Origin: Nomia melanderi
Lineage: Eukaryota > Arthropoda > Insecta > Hymenoptera > Halictidae
Direction: 5' to 3'
Assembly: GCF_051020985.1 (NCBI RefSeq)
Contig: NC_135001.1
Coordinates: forward strand, 17,849,896-17,913,895
Length of the DNA stretch: 64,000 nt
Of this stretch, positions 1 to 12,340 are shown piece after piece. Position numbers and translations under genes: made by a program. The notes beneath the pieces were generated by a model. It did no database searches, had not been told where the DNA came from, and saw nothing but the letters and a program-made list of their open reading frames with translations. Positions within the stretch are counted from its first letter, which is position 1. The number at the start of each line of letters is the position of its first letter.

Positions 1-923
1 CTACGAACCCACAATTCACGTTGATCTGACTCTTTGGGTGCTCGCTGATTTACGATCTTCTACTATTGATTGATATATGCCACACTGTTGCACGAATCTT
101 AACAAACGCTATCAATGTGCGACCAAAGACGCATGGCATTTCACTGAGAAAAATTAATGTAAACTTGGAATTCTTCCAGCAGTTTTATATGTATCGATAT
201 TGTAACAATCTTTCCTGATTATAATATTTTCAGCATTTCTGTCGACTTACGGGATAGTCGTGCGTTTTTAATTAATCGAAACACTGTATTGTCGCAACAC
301 CAGTTTCAATGAGTACTTCTTAATACAAACGAATCTGGATATGCAGAACGTCATTTGGATCACGTATTCTTTAGTTTAAACATCGTTTTGTTGTTTTTAA
401 AAAATGTGATGCAGTGCAAATTGCGTGTAAACGTAAAGAACCTATTAAGAATTTTAATGCGTTGTTATGTTATTAGAAGGTATTACATAGAAATTGTTGT
501 ATTTAGCTAAAACTGTATTACATTCTGAAAATACTTAACAAACGCAACATTTTCTGATTTTTCTGTTTCGATTACTGTTAATCATGTAACGATATTGCAC
601 TGAAAAGCCTTCATTAAAAACATATTCTTTAAAGAAAACTATTTTAGATGTAACGTTTGTATAATTTCACGAATATAAAGTTTGTGAAAATTTCTTTGTT
701 TCAGGTATGTATTATGTCAACAATCCAATTTCCAAATAAGTAACCGCTACACGTGGTCTAGTAAAAATCTGAATATCGGTAAGAATAAATATTTTCTGTA
801 ATAATAGTTAGACCATTTTTCTTGAAATAGAAATTTAAAAACTGCTAGTTTGTTTGTGTTACTAAGTATTTTTATCGACATCAGTTTTCTTATTGTAATT
901 GTACGTAAGCAATTTTGAAGCTC
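1..923. other. AT-rich non-coding stretch
   Basis: Stop-dense in all frames, with no repeat, RNA gene or gene recognised. Two pyrimidine-then-AG sites (for example the ttgtttcag near 704) look like splice acceptors, but no open exon follows either one. The sequence is compatible with intron or intergenic DNA. Confidence 0.5.
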
Positions 924-960
924 TGGTCACTGGTGACCACCGTGGCAGTCAGCGTGTTAA
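924..960 (+). mobile_element. Family D TTAA-element end (solo)
   Basis: Reading inward from the TTAA at 957-960, the complementary strand gives CACGCTGACTGCCACGG (17 nt) and then a 7-bp inverted repeat, TGGTCAC/GTGACCA, at 924-939. The layout matches the 7.1-kb and 46.2-kb elements: the same terminal word and a GTCACC-type palindrome at the same distance. No matching opposite end was found upstream, so this is either a solo end or a truncated copy. Assignment to a piggyBac-like group is inferred from the TTAA and the leading C. Confidence 0.5.
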
Positions 961-2620
961 AAGTTACATGCTGCAAAAGAAATGGTGGCGCAGTAGAAAT
1001 TCTAATCGAATCGTGAATACCTCAGAAAATGTGTAGGAAACTTTACCTTTCTTCTTTTCTGATAGTTCTTTTAAAACGAACACGATATATGTATATGACA
1101 TAAAATCGTAGAAATACGCCCTTCACCTCTTTCGTCGAATGATAGTCAGATAAGATATAACATTGTCTTTGAAAATGAATTTCAAGAATTGAACGTCGAA
1201 CTCGAACCCCAAAAACTTTTCGTAGATCGTAAATGCCCGAACCTGGCTTCAGCCATATACGAAGTTCTCGACATAAATCTTTATTATAGAGCAGCTAAAT
1301 CAGGCCATCTGAATCATTCAATTGCTTTTGTAAAATGCTTCATACTATATGGTTCAATGTGATTTAAATTCGTTGAAGATTGACTCGAAAATAATTCATT
1401 TATTTGATAAAGCGGTAAAAATCAAATAATATAAGTTATATAAGGAACTCCAGTATCTATGGATATGCTTGAAACATTAATTATTAACTGAATTACCCAA
1501 AGTCTCCGTATTAGATCACTGTAATATATTGGAGTGCAAATTTCATAAAATAAGTAAAGAAGGAAAAATAAACGAGAAAGGCAGAGTATGTGTGTCACAG
1601 TGTTTAGCAGAGAGGTCTTGTTCTCATTTCGTCAGATTTTCAATTAATGTCAACTAGGATGTCGTGTTTAAAATTTAATTGAAAAGAACTCTACACATTC
1701 TAGAGAATGTTATGGTTAGAATCATAATAAACGGCAATTACCTTATCGCATAAACAAATAATAAGGAGATAAGGTGACAAATGCGAATGCATTTTCATAA
1801 ATTCACAAATCTCAGAGATCTTCGCTTGATCTTATGTACAAGGATCCATATAATTGTTAGGCACGAGATCGTGATTTTATTATTCACGATGTAATCAAAT
1901 TAAATAGGCAATCGACCCTCGTATCACGTTGTATTACTTACTAATTTTATTATACGGAATATTTTCAAAGGGAGCGATGTCATCGTGTTGCAGATAACAT
2001 CCTACTGTCAAGGTAGAATGCATAAATAAATTATATGGTCGCGTCATCGGCACCTTGCGAGGCTGAAGGTGCACAAGCAGTCGTGGCGAGTAACGTGTAT
2101 CGCCGTGGGGCTTGTAAATGAGGGAATAACAATCGCGGATGGCGAGATAAAAGGGGAGTGCGAGCAGTAACGCGGCGTTCTACACCGTTGAGGGCAAATT
2201 CTCCCCAATTACGGTATTCTCCGTGAACTGTACAACCTGGTTCCTTGTATAATAATGTAACAGTTGCCTTAAGGGCATAAGGCAACCCCTACCAGTAACA
2301 GCACTTTATCCTTTCTGTTCAAGAATTATTCGGATGCAGAGTGTGTCTAATTTACTTTTATTGGTGAAATGGATTGTACATCAGAACTGACATATAGTCG
2401 ATAATATTTATCAGGCTTCAATTATTCATTAATTTTACATTTAAAGAATTAATAATTTTCTTTTAAGTTAATAGATAAAAATAATCTATTTTATACTTTC
2501 AAAATATATGCTTCATTAGATGCAAGCTCATTAATTTATATTCTATAGATAATTTCATCTCAATAATAATTTAGTATTGGAGTTTGGGAATTTTTCTCGT
2601 ACTAATTTGATCTGTTAGAA
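961..2620. other. AT-rich non-coding stretch
   Basis: No supported gene. A slightly GC-richer patch at about 2030-2290 holds an 84-codon open frame on the minus strand. That frame has no recognisable domain and no promoter or splice context, so I treat it as chance. The rest is AT-rich unique-looking sequence. Confidence 0.5.
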
Positions 2621-2622
2621 CT

Positions 2623-2700
2623 AACCCCTTGGCCTATGATTTCTTTCTCAACTCTGATCGATACATCTACTTTGTAATTAATAATTTCTTAGAAAAAGAC
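2623..2700 (+). mobile_element. Decayed family F end (CCCCTTGGCC)
   Basis: The sequence CTAACCCCTTGGCCTATGAT resembles the start of the elements at 24,422 (TTAACCCCTTGCCCTACAAT) and 17,264 (TTAACCTCTTGCCTTATAAT). The TTAA is damaged to CTAA and no right end is seen. It lies just upstream of the family A copy at 2716. A weak relic call. Confidence 0.3.
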
Positions 2701-2715
2701 AAAAATTCTTTTTTG

Positions 2716-2962
2716 TTAACCCTTTGCAATCGAGAGGTGACTCTCACTCACTACTTGATTTCATACAGTAAAACTATAAAATTTGATATTTAATATTATA
2801 TTTCCTGTAATGCATCATTTCGAGAGATATTCAAATAAAATAGCTTTGTTCCTCAATGTACGCGTGATTTCTCGTCTACTTAGTTTCACAAAATATCGAT
2901 CTTATCTCATCAGAAAATGTTAAAATATTTCTAGTAAAAAACTTCCTAGTGCAAAGGGTTAA
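2716..2962 (-). mobile_element. Family A TTAA-element (247 bp)
   Basis: TTAA at 2716-2719 is followed by CCCTTTGCAATCGAGAGGTG. The right end reads AGTGCAAAGGG and then TTAA (2959-2962). The interior matches the 13.5-kb copy closely (a shared tail with tcatcagaaa, gttaaaatatttct and aacttcc), and matches the 10.5- and 63.3-kb copies in reverse orientation. It has no coding capacity, so it is a non-autonomous element. Strand is set so that plus means the hairpin end is on the right. In this copy the hairpin (ggtgact ctc actcact) is decayed. Confidence 0.85.
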
Positions 2963-4480
2963 TAACATAGTTATATGCGTAGTTAGTACAACATAGGTTT
3001 CTGATCTGTCGAAATGATGTTCATAATCCGTATAATCTTTTTATTCACTATTTTTCTCACTGTGCCATGTACTGGAAGGTTATAGACAACTCCGGTTTAT
3101 ACTTCTTGCTTTATCCATTCCCTTAGAAATGTTTCTTTGGCTTTCTTGTATACTTTACAACAACGTCGATCAATATTTTTGATCCTCTGGGGTGCGTGCA
3201 CAAGAAGACGGTTCCGAAACGTGTCGCGTACGTGGGCACTCATGCTTAAAAGTGTTCTTTCCTTATGCAGGTCGGACGGTTATTAAATATTTATTTACAA
3301 TGCATCGTAGACGAAGAATGAGATTACCGAGTTTCTTCAAAATTCTTATGACATTGTCATCCAGGTAAGAATTTTGCTGTATAAAGACTCGCTAGTTAGT
3401 GCTGGAGATTAATTTACTAAAAGATATAAGTAGTATTATATAGAAATTTATCTGTTGTTTTAAGAATTTTATTAAGTTAATCGCAACATTAATTTTACCG
3501 TGTTCTGGGCAATTAGAAGTGTTATAAAATACAATTTATTAGGTTTGAATTTGGTTTCGTGTTTTGAAGATCTAGTAAAAATAATTACATAAACATTCAA
3601 GCTTTTAATATCTAAGCTAGTTTTTCTGAAGTTTTCAATATTCAAAAAATAATATTGGCAAATATTAAATCGTGAAGAAATTTAAATGAATTAATAAAGT
3701 TCGAAATTTGAGTTGCAGTCAGTTCTAATTGTTTGGCAAAAGCAACCACAAAAGTGTAGATATATTATCGATCTGTTATCAATACTGCATGCTGATCTGT
3801 GTAAGAAATTACAATAATTAAATTCAGATTAAATGTTAAAATGTAATTTACGAGTTTGATGTATATAGGGAACATATTTATATACTGGTGAAATGAATCC
3901 CACTTGACCTACAAAGTGCTTAATTAAAGTAATGAAATGATCCATATGCGCATGAAACGTAATTATTTTCACCTTTACATTGCGTCCACGAAACAATAAA
4001 GCTTAATATACAGTGTGACAGTTAATACGACAATCCAAAGCGTCAACATAGTTTCTAATGATTCATGTGTAAGTTTGATTAGAAAATTGTGTGATATCAG
4101 AAGGACAACGTAATAACTCACAAATATTTTTCTTATGTAGAGTGTCCTATAATTACGTCATTATACGCCTTCATTTAAAAGAACAGTCCTCTATTTCATT
4201 GCTCTGTCCTTTAAATTTATTTGTCTCTGTGAATTTTTAAAACGCAAACCTAATTCATTAAGAAAACTTTATTCTGATGAAAAATATCAAACTTAAAACG
4301 TTGTATTGTTTATTATATTGCGTTACTTACTCTATTTCATGATAAATGTTACAAATAAGGCTCCCTATTTGTACGAAAACAAATGAACGCCTGCATTTGT
4401 TTATTATAAAACAATTTGTGAATGATCCTTTATTTTCTCCAGAAATGTATGATCACTGTACCTACAGCTGATAGTTAGCA
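2963..4480. other. AT-rich non-coding stretch
   Basis: No gene, RNA or repeat supported. A slightly richer patch at 3180-3270 (gtgcgtgcacaag, gtcgcgtacgtg) has no open frame of note. Confidence 0.5.
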
Positions 4481-4693
4481 TTATATAAGTTTATGGAACG
4501 CTTGACGCATATTGAATTTTATAAACATTATTTGGTACATATTTATGTCGGTTTCACGAATATGTATCCTAATTTTCTCTTTTGAACCTCTGAGTTCCAA
4601 ATGAGCAAACATCAATTTTTCTGGGAAAGTTTCAAGAAGTTTCAGTTCCTAGAATAATAATTGTACAATAAATGCTCGTAAAACTAGCGTTAA
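4481..4693 (-). mobile_element. Family C TTAA-element (213 bp)
   Basis: The right end reads ACTAGCGTTAA (TTAA at 4690-4693). The left end is eroded (TTATATAAGTTTATGGAACG) but continues into CTTGACGCATATTGAATTTT, the same inner sequence as the copies at 45,998 and 49,702. The tail caataaatgctcgtaaa also matches the 46-kb copy. No coding capacity. Confidence 0.75.
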
Positions 4694-6360
4694 CAAGAAG
4701 GAAGAAGTATTACATAAAACAATGAGCTGAAAATATGAGATAAAATATTTTCATTCGACATTGTGTTTTTGATAAATCAATCGTGAACATTTGTCGAGTA
4801 CACGTGCACTTGACTAACTCTCAACTAAATTCAGGTGGTGCAATCAACGGAGGATTATACTGCTTGCAAAAATAAGTAGAAAATGTAGGATAAAAAGTTG
4901 TTATTTGCGGTTTCGCCTTTCACAGCATCGAGTTTGAATATGTTCTATCAAAGGTTAATCGAATATCGGAGTTAGACAAATTTTTAAACTGAATTTCCCG
5001 GCGAACGGGGTTTCAAACCAAAAAATTTTATTCCGCGCTTTGAAACTTATTTTCTCGTGTAAAATAATTTCAGATCAGTTATGTCATCGCTTTTCGGCCG
5101 AGTACGCAAAGCACGGGTGAATTCACACTTGTTTAAGCTTCATTTTTTAAAACTGAACTGTACATTTGAAAAATTGTATTCTCTCCGTTCGATTTATATT
5201 TTTCACGAAAACTCGCCCCTTCTTAATTACACCATAAGTTATAAAACACTTTGTATAATGTTCTTTGAACCTGTAGACGCATATTTATAGAAGAATCAAT
5301 GTGAAAATTATTCATTATTGGCGCATTCACCTTCTCAGTTTTTAATAGAAGCCATTGTATCTTATTTTACAATGACCTAATTTTCTATGGGAACATGCAC
5401 AATAAATTGAAAAGTTCGCAACACAGTTACTCGTACTAGTATTTAATACTTTGATAAAAAACTTTCATCAAATTAATCAAAGAGAATTTTATTTAATAAA
5501 GGATATTCAGTATTTTTAATTATATAATTCCTGTTCTATATGATTATCCAATTTCATCTGGCTATTAAGTCCAAGCAATTAAGACTGATAAAAATAGCGA
5601 AATAAGAAGGAAAAATTAACAGAAGTTGCACTGTTAAATACACGAAGATCTTAGGTATCGTGATTTCATTGCCTTTCATTGTTCATTTATGGAAAATCAA
5701 AATTATTTATGGTTCATTACGAAGAAATCGCGTTGCATTCATTTAGTCCGTATAATGATAACAATTACGATATATAGTATTATCATGTGTATAATAATTG
5801 TAATTAATTTCTAATAAGATTCATTTAAATTATCAATATCTTTTAATCAGAACGAATAGTTCATTAAATCTGTTTGTAATGTGTTTGACTTTCGTTAAAT
5901 GCCCGAAAATAAGGTTAGTGTCGTAATTGAAATTTTAATTTTAGTTAATATCGATGTCACTTGTTTCGAAGTTTTGGCAAAAATTGTAAATTTGCACGCA
6001 ATTTTCTTGGTCATTATCACAAGAGAATTAGGCTTTTATATTGAACACAGTATAAAAACACTAAATATACAAAAAAAAAACACGGAAAGTTACAAAATGC
6101 CCATCATTGCCATCAAGATTTACGGGACAACATCAATTTCATCAAGAAAAGCTCAAAACCAAAAAAGACAATAAGACGAACAATCGATGAGCGTAAAAAT
6201 TGTGAAGTAGCTGTATGCATTCGACACTTTAAATACTATCATACTTGAGAAAATAATTAATCAACATCAACACCACACCTTTGCCATTCATTCTTTCTTA
6301 TGTAAGTTTTATTATGTTTAATACATTATTTTATATTATCTTTCCATTTCTTATTACAGA
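4694..6360. other. AT-rich non-coding stretch
   Basis: Short open frames at 5081-5290 and 5899-6174 encode low-complexity Ile/Lys/Asn-rich peptides with no recognisable domain, as expected by chance in AT-rich DNA. Nothing else is supported. Confidence 0.5.
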
Positions 6361-6436
6361 ATGCTAAATTATAAAGTTCTTTTTACTCGTTGCAATACTC
6401 CTACTTAAATGAATGTTAAGAAAACATTGGCGATAG

Positions 6437-6952
6437 TTGATAATATTCTTTTTCATACTTCTTTGCGATGCGGATGGGTTAAGTGTAGCTCTAGCTGGTC
6501 TCGCGAAAATGAATATATCACGTTTCCGGGTAAAGATAAACGTGTTTTCAATCGAGGTACGGAAATCGAAGGCTCATGCTGGACTGTTCGAAAATGAAAC
6601 AACAAAAGTGCAGGTTAATGCAGACTGCAGCTACGAGCCGTGGTTTATACACTGGGCGCGGATACATCGATACGCAATGAAAAAATTATCGCTTGAACTT
6701 TTCAGCGTGTACCTTTTACGGTTCGCGCAGGAATACGTTTACGGCTCTTTCATAGATGTAGCAGACCGCATATCGCCATTACAAGGAAACACCTTACAGA
6801 TTCAATTCCGTCCGCATATAGGCACACGATGTTGTACGCATGTGTTGTATGTTAGAAAATGTACACACCGTTCATGGCTTCAACCTATTCGATGCCCCTT
6901 GTATACTGTTTATAAATTGATCGATGTTGACAGTACGTCGGCGATAAATTAA
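6437..6952 (+). other. 171-codon open frame, coding status unresolved
   Basis: This is one of the longest plus-strand frames, in a patch of higher base complexity than its surroundings. The predicted peptide starts with a hydrophobic stretch (MIIFFFILL, then a second apolar run to about residue 22) that could serve as a signal peptide, followed by a Cys- and Arg-containing body. A possible splice acceptor (ttcttattacag at 6349-6360) lies upstream. I recognise no domain, and a 62-codon frame overlaps it in another phase. It could be an exon of an unknown gene, but a chance frame is more likely. No function is proposed. Confidence 0.15.
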
Positions 6953-6989
6953 TTGAAGTTCTCGAATGGGAATATTTGTAATGAAACGA

Positions 6990-7440
6990 AAAATATTATA
7001 CTACTATGCGACTGTTGATGTTAACGAACGTAGATGTTACTCGATCCTCTTGGATTCAAATTAAATAGTATTTGTTATCGATTAGTATACTTTAACACGC
7101 TGAATTCCGCACGATTTCATGGTACAAAATACTTAAAATGGAAAAAATATGATATTGAATCATTTGATTGAATTGCATTGTTATTATTGCAGGTTCATCT
7201 AGCTGCCACATTAGTTAGCATTATTTATAATATAGAAATGTTTTCAAATAATCATGGTTTAATTCAGTGAACTATAGTAATTTGATTTGGTTGGGGGTCA
7301 CCGGTGACCCCCATGGCATTCAACGTGTTAAAGTGAATAAAGACAAAGGATAAGCCTAGATTTTTCTGATTTTTTTTCAATGAATTGTTAGTGATAAGTT
7401 ACTTGCAACGATGTAGGATATTGTGTAAGAAAATTCTATT
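6990..7440 (+). mobile_element. Decayed family F element interrupted by family D
   Basis: The sequence left of the insertion (gatgttactcgatcct, aaattaaatagtatttgttatcgatta) and right of it (gatttttctgattttttttc, aatgaattgttagtgataag) matches, in order, the continuous sequence of the element at 17,264-17,498. The two parts are split by the 7092-7331 element. Outer boundaries are uncertain because the ends have eroded. Confidence 0.6.
7092..7331 (+). mobile_element. Family D TTAA-element (240 bp)
   Basis: The left end is TTAACACGCTGAATTCC (TTAA 7092-7095). The right end, read inward on the other strand, is TTAACACGTTGAATGCC (TTAA 7328-7331). Fifteen nt inside the right TTAA is a perfect 20-bp palindrome, GGGGGTCACCGGTGACCCCC (7293-7312). 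The interior is alignable, in reverse orientation, to 46,208 onward. The left end lacks a palindrome. Non-autonomous, with no open frame. TTAA on both sides suggests a piggyBac-like mechanism. Confidence 0.85.
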
Positions 7441-10400
7441 CAAAATTCTATTTAATGTAAATTATGTATTACATACTTTATATAAATTACAAATTATATT
7501 CGAACGATTATATAAACGCAAATAATATTTATATTTCTTGATTATATTGTTTATTACATGTATAATATTTTATTTGTTGCGTTGCTGTTCTGTGGTATTC
7601 TCCGAATTAAACAATTAATAATTACTTGTATGGTATTTTTACTGTGTATCATAATGTAAATAATAAATCTTCGATATTTTCGTCATTTCAGGTTATTTCA
7701 ATCAGTTGTTTATACATTATTTCATTATTCATATCGCATCATTTTATATACGGTATTATTAATTATTAGCGTAATATTATTTTTAACTCTTTTAAAACTG
7801 GTTATTGTACGACATTCGGAATAAGCTTATTGTTAATTACTGAAGCGTTACAAATTTGCTTCCGTCGTTCGTAACAATTAAATTGGTGCCGCCATAATTT
7901 AATATGTCGCTCAACAATTTAATAAAGGATATTACTATTTGGGCATTCTACAATTCATTATTGATTTCGTTTTTTCGAGTATTTCATATTCATATTTTTT
8001 ATTTTTCTATTCCATTGAGAAGTATTATCTGTTATATTTATGTTCATATTCCCTTCCGTGAACAACATACTGACAACGCTTTCGGTATAATAACATTGCA
8101 TTTTGTTTTAATTATGTGTGTCAAGAAATGAGTATCTTAACATTTCAACGGTTTATACAAAGGTTATGTTTAAAAAGAGTTATCTTTACACTGTGGAACA
8201 AATTTGAACTTTTTTCGTTTTTTACAATAACAACTAGGCGATTCTTATAGAGTTCCTTACCCCAAATACGAATCCGAAAACCAAATTGCTGGGTCACGTC
8301 TAGTTTTCGAAAAAACTGGGTTTCTGTAAAAACGGTCGAATTTCTTAGAAAACCAAGTGTTACGTGAAAACTAAAAACGATAGGCCGTTAAAATTCGGCT
8401 CAGAAAATAAAGGAGACTCGCCCGAACACGTAGCTATAAAAATTTTGAATTTTGTGTATCATTAAATGTTTGTAAATGATAATCAAAGTTTAAAAAGGGG
8501 TAGATGAGCGTACTTTGTATGCACTTCTGTTACATTTCTACGAAAAGAGGGTACAAATTTATTCTTGTTATTAATCGTTATAATAAAAGCCTATTACGTT
8601 TGAACGTGGTATCATCATAATTTTTATCTAAATCGCTCTGAATCAAATGGTTTCCCAAAAAAATGATTTGTAACATTTTTCGGAGTTCAATTAGATGTAA
8701 CAATTGGTCTGCTCAACCGTTTAAACCAAATTGAAATAAATTTGATACTTTGTAATAAGGTATCATGTTAATCGCTTAATCTTGAAATATCGTTCCTTGG
8801 GGTTCAGGGAAATTACAACTTTCCGAACTATAATTCAACCTTGACCAATGAGGACGTCGCTTTATAGAATTTCGTTGAACTCCTTTCATACTTGTGTAAT
8901 GTCAGTAGAGACTTAGTCTTTACGTCCTCCTACGACGAAAATATATTTTTTCGTCCTTTTTCTACATTTTTGGAAAAATGTTCAATTATTAGTTTAATGT
9001 GACGTCAAAAATTATTTCCTGTAAGCAAATATAAAAAAATTATGCTGCGAAACACTTTTTTATTTTTGCGGAAAATACATTTTTATAGATTACCATTTAC
9101 GATATAATTATCGTTAATTATATTAATCATATTAATTCTCCCCGAGGGTTATAATTAATATTTTCATCTGAATAATAAACGCGAGTGAGTGATGGTCGAG
9201 AACAATAGGAAGGTAATGCAATCGGGATTGCAACCTAAAACTTCCCGTTAATTAAATTCTTCACGCACGAACGACTCTGTTCCACTCAGTATGATACGAA
9301 TTATGTCGTAATTTGAACCGTTATCTGTGCGATATCTCAAAGGTAAAGCTTAAATCGAACGGAGTTCTGTTTATATTAGAGCAGTTACCATACAATGGGA
9401 GTACTCGAAAAATACACAGAAAAATGGAAAAGATTTCGTCGCTATGTTCATGCTATAATTCAATTTATTAACAATCCGCGAATAGTTTCTATCTTCTGCG
9501 AGAAATAACTTTCAACGAAACAATTTGTTCTTTTTGTTCGAGTACATTTAGCTTTATATAAATGGATTAAAAATCAACATTTACGTGGCACTGGACAGCC
9601 GGACGGTTGAAAGTAACAACATTTGCAATCGTTGAAAATGCACGTTCGCAGCTGGCAGACGTGCAAGAATAACTAATTACATTTTACCTAGTTTTACTAC
9701 TCTGGATGTTTGTTTTTGTACATTTACCGCCCACACCAACGGATATAAATTGTGATTTATTTCGGATTCTATCAAGTGAAGTCCAATTTGCTTGGAATAG
9801 GATTGACAGTTTCCACAGTTTCAGTAATCGAAACTTTTTCTATTCTATTCTATTCTATTCTAAAAAAAAAATCGATACGATGGATGGTTTCAAATAGGAA
9901 TCTAAGCTGTTACTCCACGTCAAATTGTTATTAAAAAGAACACACTAGAAAACATTTATGATTATATAGCAACAGGAATAAATAAAGTTTCATTTACAAA
10001 GCAGAAAGGCTTTCTTAACGCACTTTTTCTTCTATCGCAGTATATTAACTGTCTTCTACGCTTTAACTGAAACTTGACATCGAAATGGTATTTTTATCGT
10101 CGAATAGAATCCACTTCCCTGATATCAACAGTACCTAGTTTAATTGAATTACTTTGGTATATCTTTGTCTTTCTCAGAATGATCTTATTCGTAGGTTCAT
10201 TCTTCCTAGCATGCAGTGTCTACATTCCAAAAATATAGATCAATACTGTAACTACTGAATGACATGAATATCCAATGAAGAGTTTTACTATAGACTTATC
10301 TTGTAGAACATTGTAACTGTGGGTAATAGATCTGAGGAGATAGTTGTCATAACCATTTTACTCGGTATATAAAATTGTAAAATAACGCAAGTGAACAACG

Positions 10401-10479
10401 ATAGGCAGCACATCTCACTGTGTAAAGATCTAAGTTGTTTTAAGATCGATAAACGGCGACGCAGAAAATAAAACCGATA
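7441..10479. other. AT-rich non-coding stretch with one unusual block
   Basis: No gene is supported. The block at about 8190-8560 is less AT-simple and has a GTTTTC/GAAAA-rich texture (gtctagttttcgaaaaaact), but it is stop-broken in every frame and matches nothing I recognise. At 9841-9861 there is a short TATTC tandem repeat followed by a run of A. Confidence 0.45.
9841..9862. repeat. (TATTC)n microsatellite
   Basis: Four perfect tandem copies of TATTC, followed directly by a run of nine or so A. Confidence 0.9.
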
Positions 10480-10727
10480 TTAACCCTTTGCACTCGACGA
10501 TATTTTTCATTACGAGCATTCATTATTTTCTGACGAAATATTAACAATATCATTTGCAACTTACATAAAGAAACATATTGCATAAATTATGGGGCAGAGT
10601 TGTTTTATTTCTACGTTTCATTTGTTAATACCTGATTCGACACTTTATATCGAATTTTTCAGTTTACAATTTTGTTGCGTTCAGTCAAATGGCGACTGAG
10701 AGTCGCCGCTCGAGTGCAAAGGGTTAA
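10480..10727 (+). mobile_element. Family A TTAA-element (248 bp), intact hairpin end
   Basis: TTAACCCTTTGCACTCGA at the left and TCGAGTGCAAAGGGTTAA at the right form 18-bp inverted ends including the TTAA on each side. The right end carries a perfect 7-bp stem, GGCGACT/AGTCGCC (10,691-10,707, loop GAG), starting 16 nt inside the TTAA. The left end has none. No coding capacity. It is the best-preserved member of its family in the window together with the 26.4-kb copy. Confidence 0.9.
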
Positions 10728-12340
10728 CGCGAGTGGTGCTTTGCGCGTGGTCTTCGATCAAGAAGGCTCGAAAAAGAATTTGACGTTTTTGAATTTGATG
10801 TTCTTCATGGCAGTCGACGCGTGAATAATACTTCTATGTTTCATATCGGCGTGAAAACTGAAAATCAATTTGCCTTACTATTATTCGATAGTAACATGAT
10901 CTATAACAATAACTCCAGTTAACAATGATTCGGTAACCAAAAGTGTCGCAAGCTGTCGATAGTGACAGCGTAGCGCTAGTTCAACTACAGAATGTTACGA
11001 TTTGCGTCCCGTGCACGCCGATATAAATCAATCGCGCAGTGATAGGTGTTTGTTCACGGCAACCGTCACGGTATGAAAATTAAAACGGTATATCATGTCG
11101 AATCTCGTTAAAAGCGAACCTACTTTAAAAACACGTTATTTACCGTGGCACATTTCTTCTTTATGCGTACACGTCGAAAACCGAATTCTCTGCTAGCATG
11201 AATACAGTTCCCGTGAGTGTCATGAAAATTGAGGTCATTCTTTTAAAGATATACGTTTTGGTCTATCATCGTATCTATACACACCGGCGTATTAATTAAA
11301 ACTGTGTATTTCATTTAATACAGTGTTATAAATGAAAATAATTAGTTAAGTGTGCACACACGTAACGTGTATATTCCAATTAATCAACTGTTCCTATCAA
11401 ACATTCCGCTTTTTTAACGTTTCAAATTCTAGTAATAAATTTTATGTTTACTTGCTACACGTTTTACGAATTATATATTTTTTATTACTCTGAATGCTGT
11501 TTGCAACTCTGTTTGCACTTGCATTAGCCATTTCAACGTTTGAAACGCAGAGCAATATAAAATATTGCAAGAGCAAAATATTCAAGGTTACATAAAAGAT
11601 ATTTCCAAAGTTTCACTTCAATTCATTATGTACAAATAAAATATATTGAAGTTTACTTAGATTGTTTCACTTTCGTATTTAATTACGGAATAACAATTGG
11701 CGACATGGGGTAGCTTCTATGTGAAATTGCCGGCCAACGATATGTTAAGAGTGATCACTTCCAAGATGTTAAATATTTATCGATACATATAATACAAGTA
11801 GAAATAAGAAAAAAAAACGTTGAAGCTCGGTTGGGAATGCTTTATCACAAGGTTACAAACAAATGAAATTGAAACATGTAACGGTGGATTTTACTTCGCA
11901 GTGTCCGTCTATTGTTACCATATGGTTAATAATGTTTACCGTGCAGAAGTGACTTCACTCGAAGAATTAGCGAAACGATTCAATAATTCGATTACTGGAA
12001 TGCAACGAAACTATCAAGACGTTCGTGCTGTAGTAAGTTTCATAGAACATCGTTATCAAACTTGTATTCGCGTTCAAGGACATTTTCAAATGATAAGATA
12101 AACACGTCCAACCTTTCATATCCTGCGAAGTAAAATCCGCTGTTACCTATTGTTACATCCTACCCCATTAAACACCCTACATGTATATTCGTATTACTGT
12201 TATTATTTCTACTATTGTCGTCGAGGTGACTCTGAGAGTGTGGTTCAAGGGAGAAAGTCTCACTGGCTTTGTAGCACAAGTTTCTATTTAGTTGAACTGA
12301 GTATAATATTTGAGTAGAAACGTGTCGCTCGTCTAAAGAA
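10728..12340. other. AT-rich non-coding stretch
   Basis: A moderately GC-richer patch at about 10,930-11,240 contains no sustained open frame. A 93-codon frame at 11,820-12,101 shows no recognisable domain. Nothing else is supported. Confidence 0.45.
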
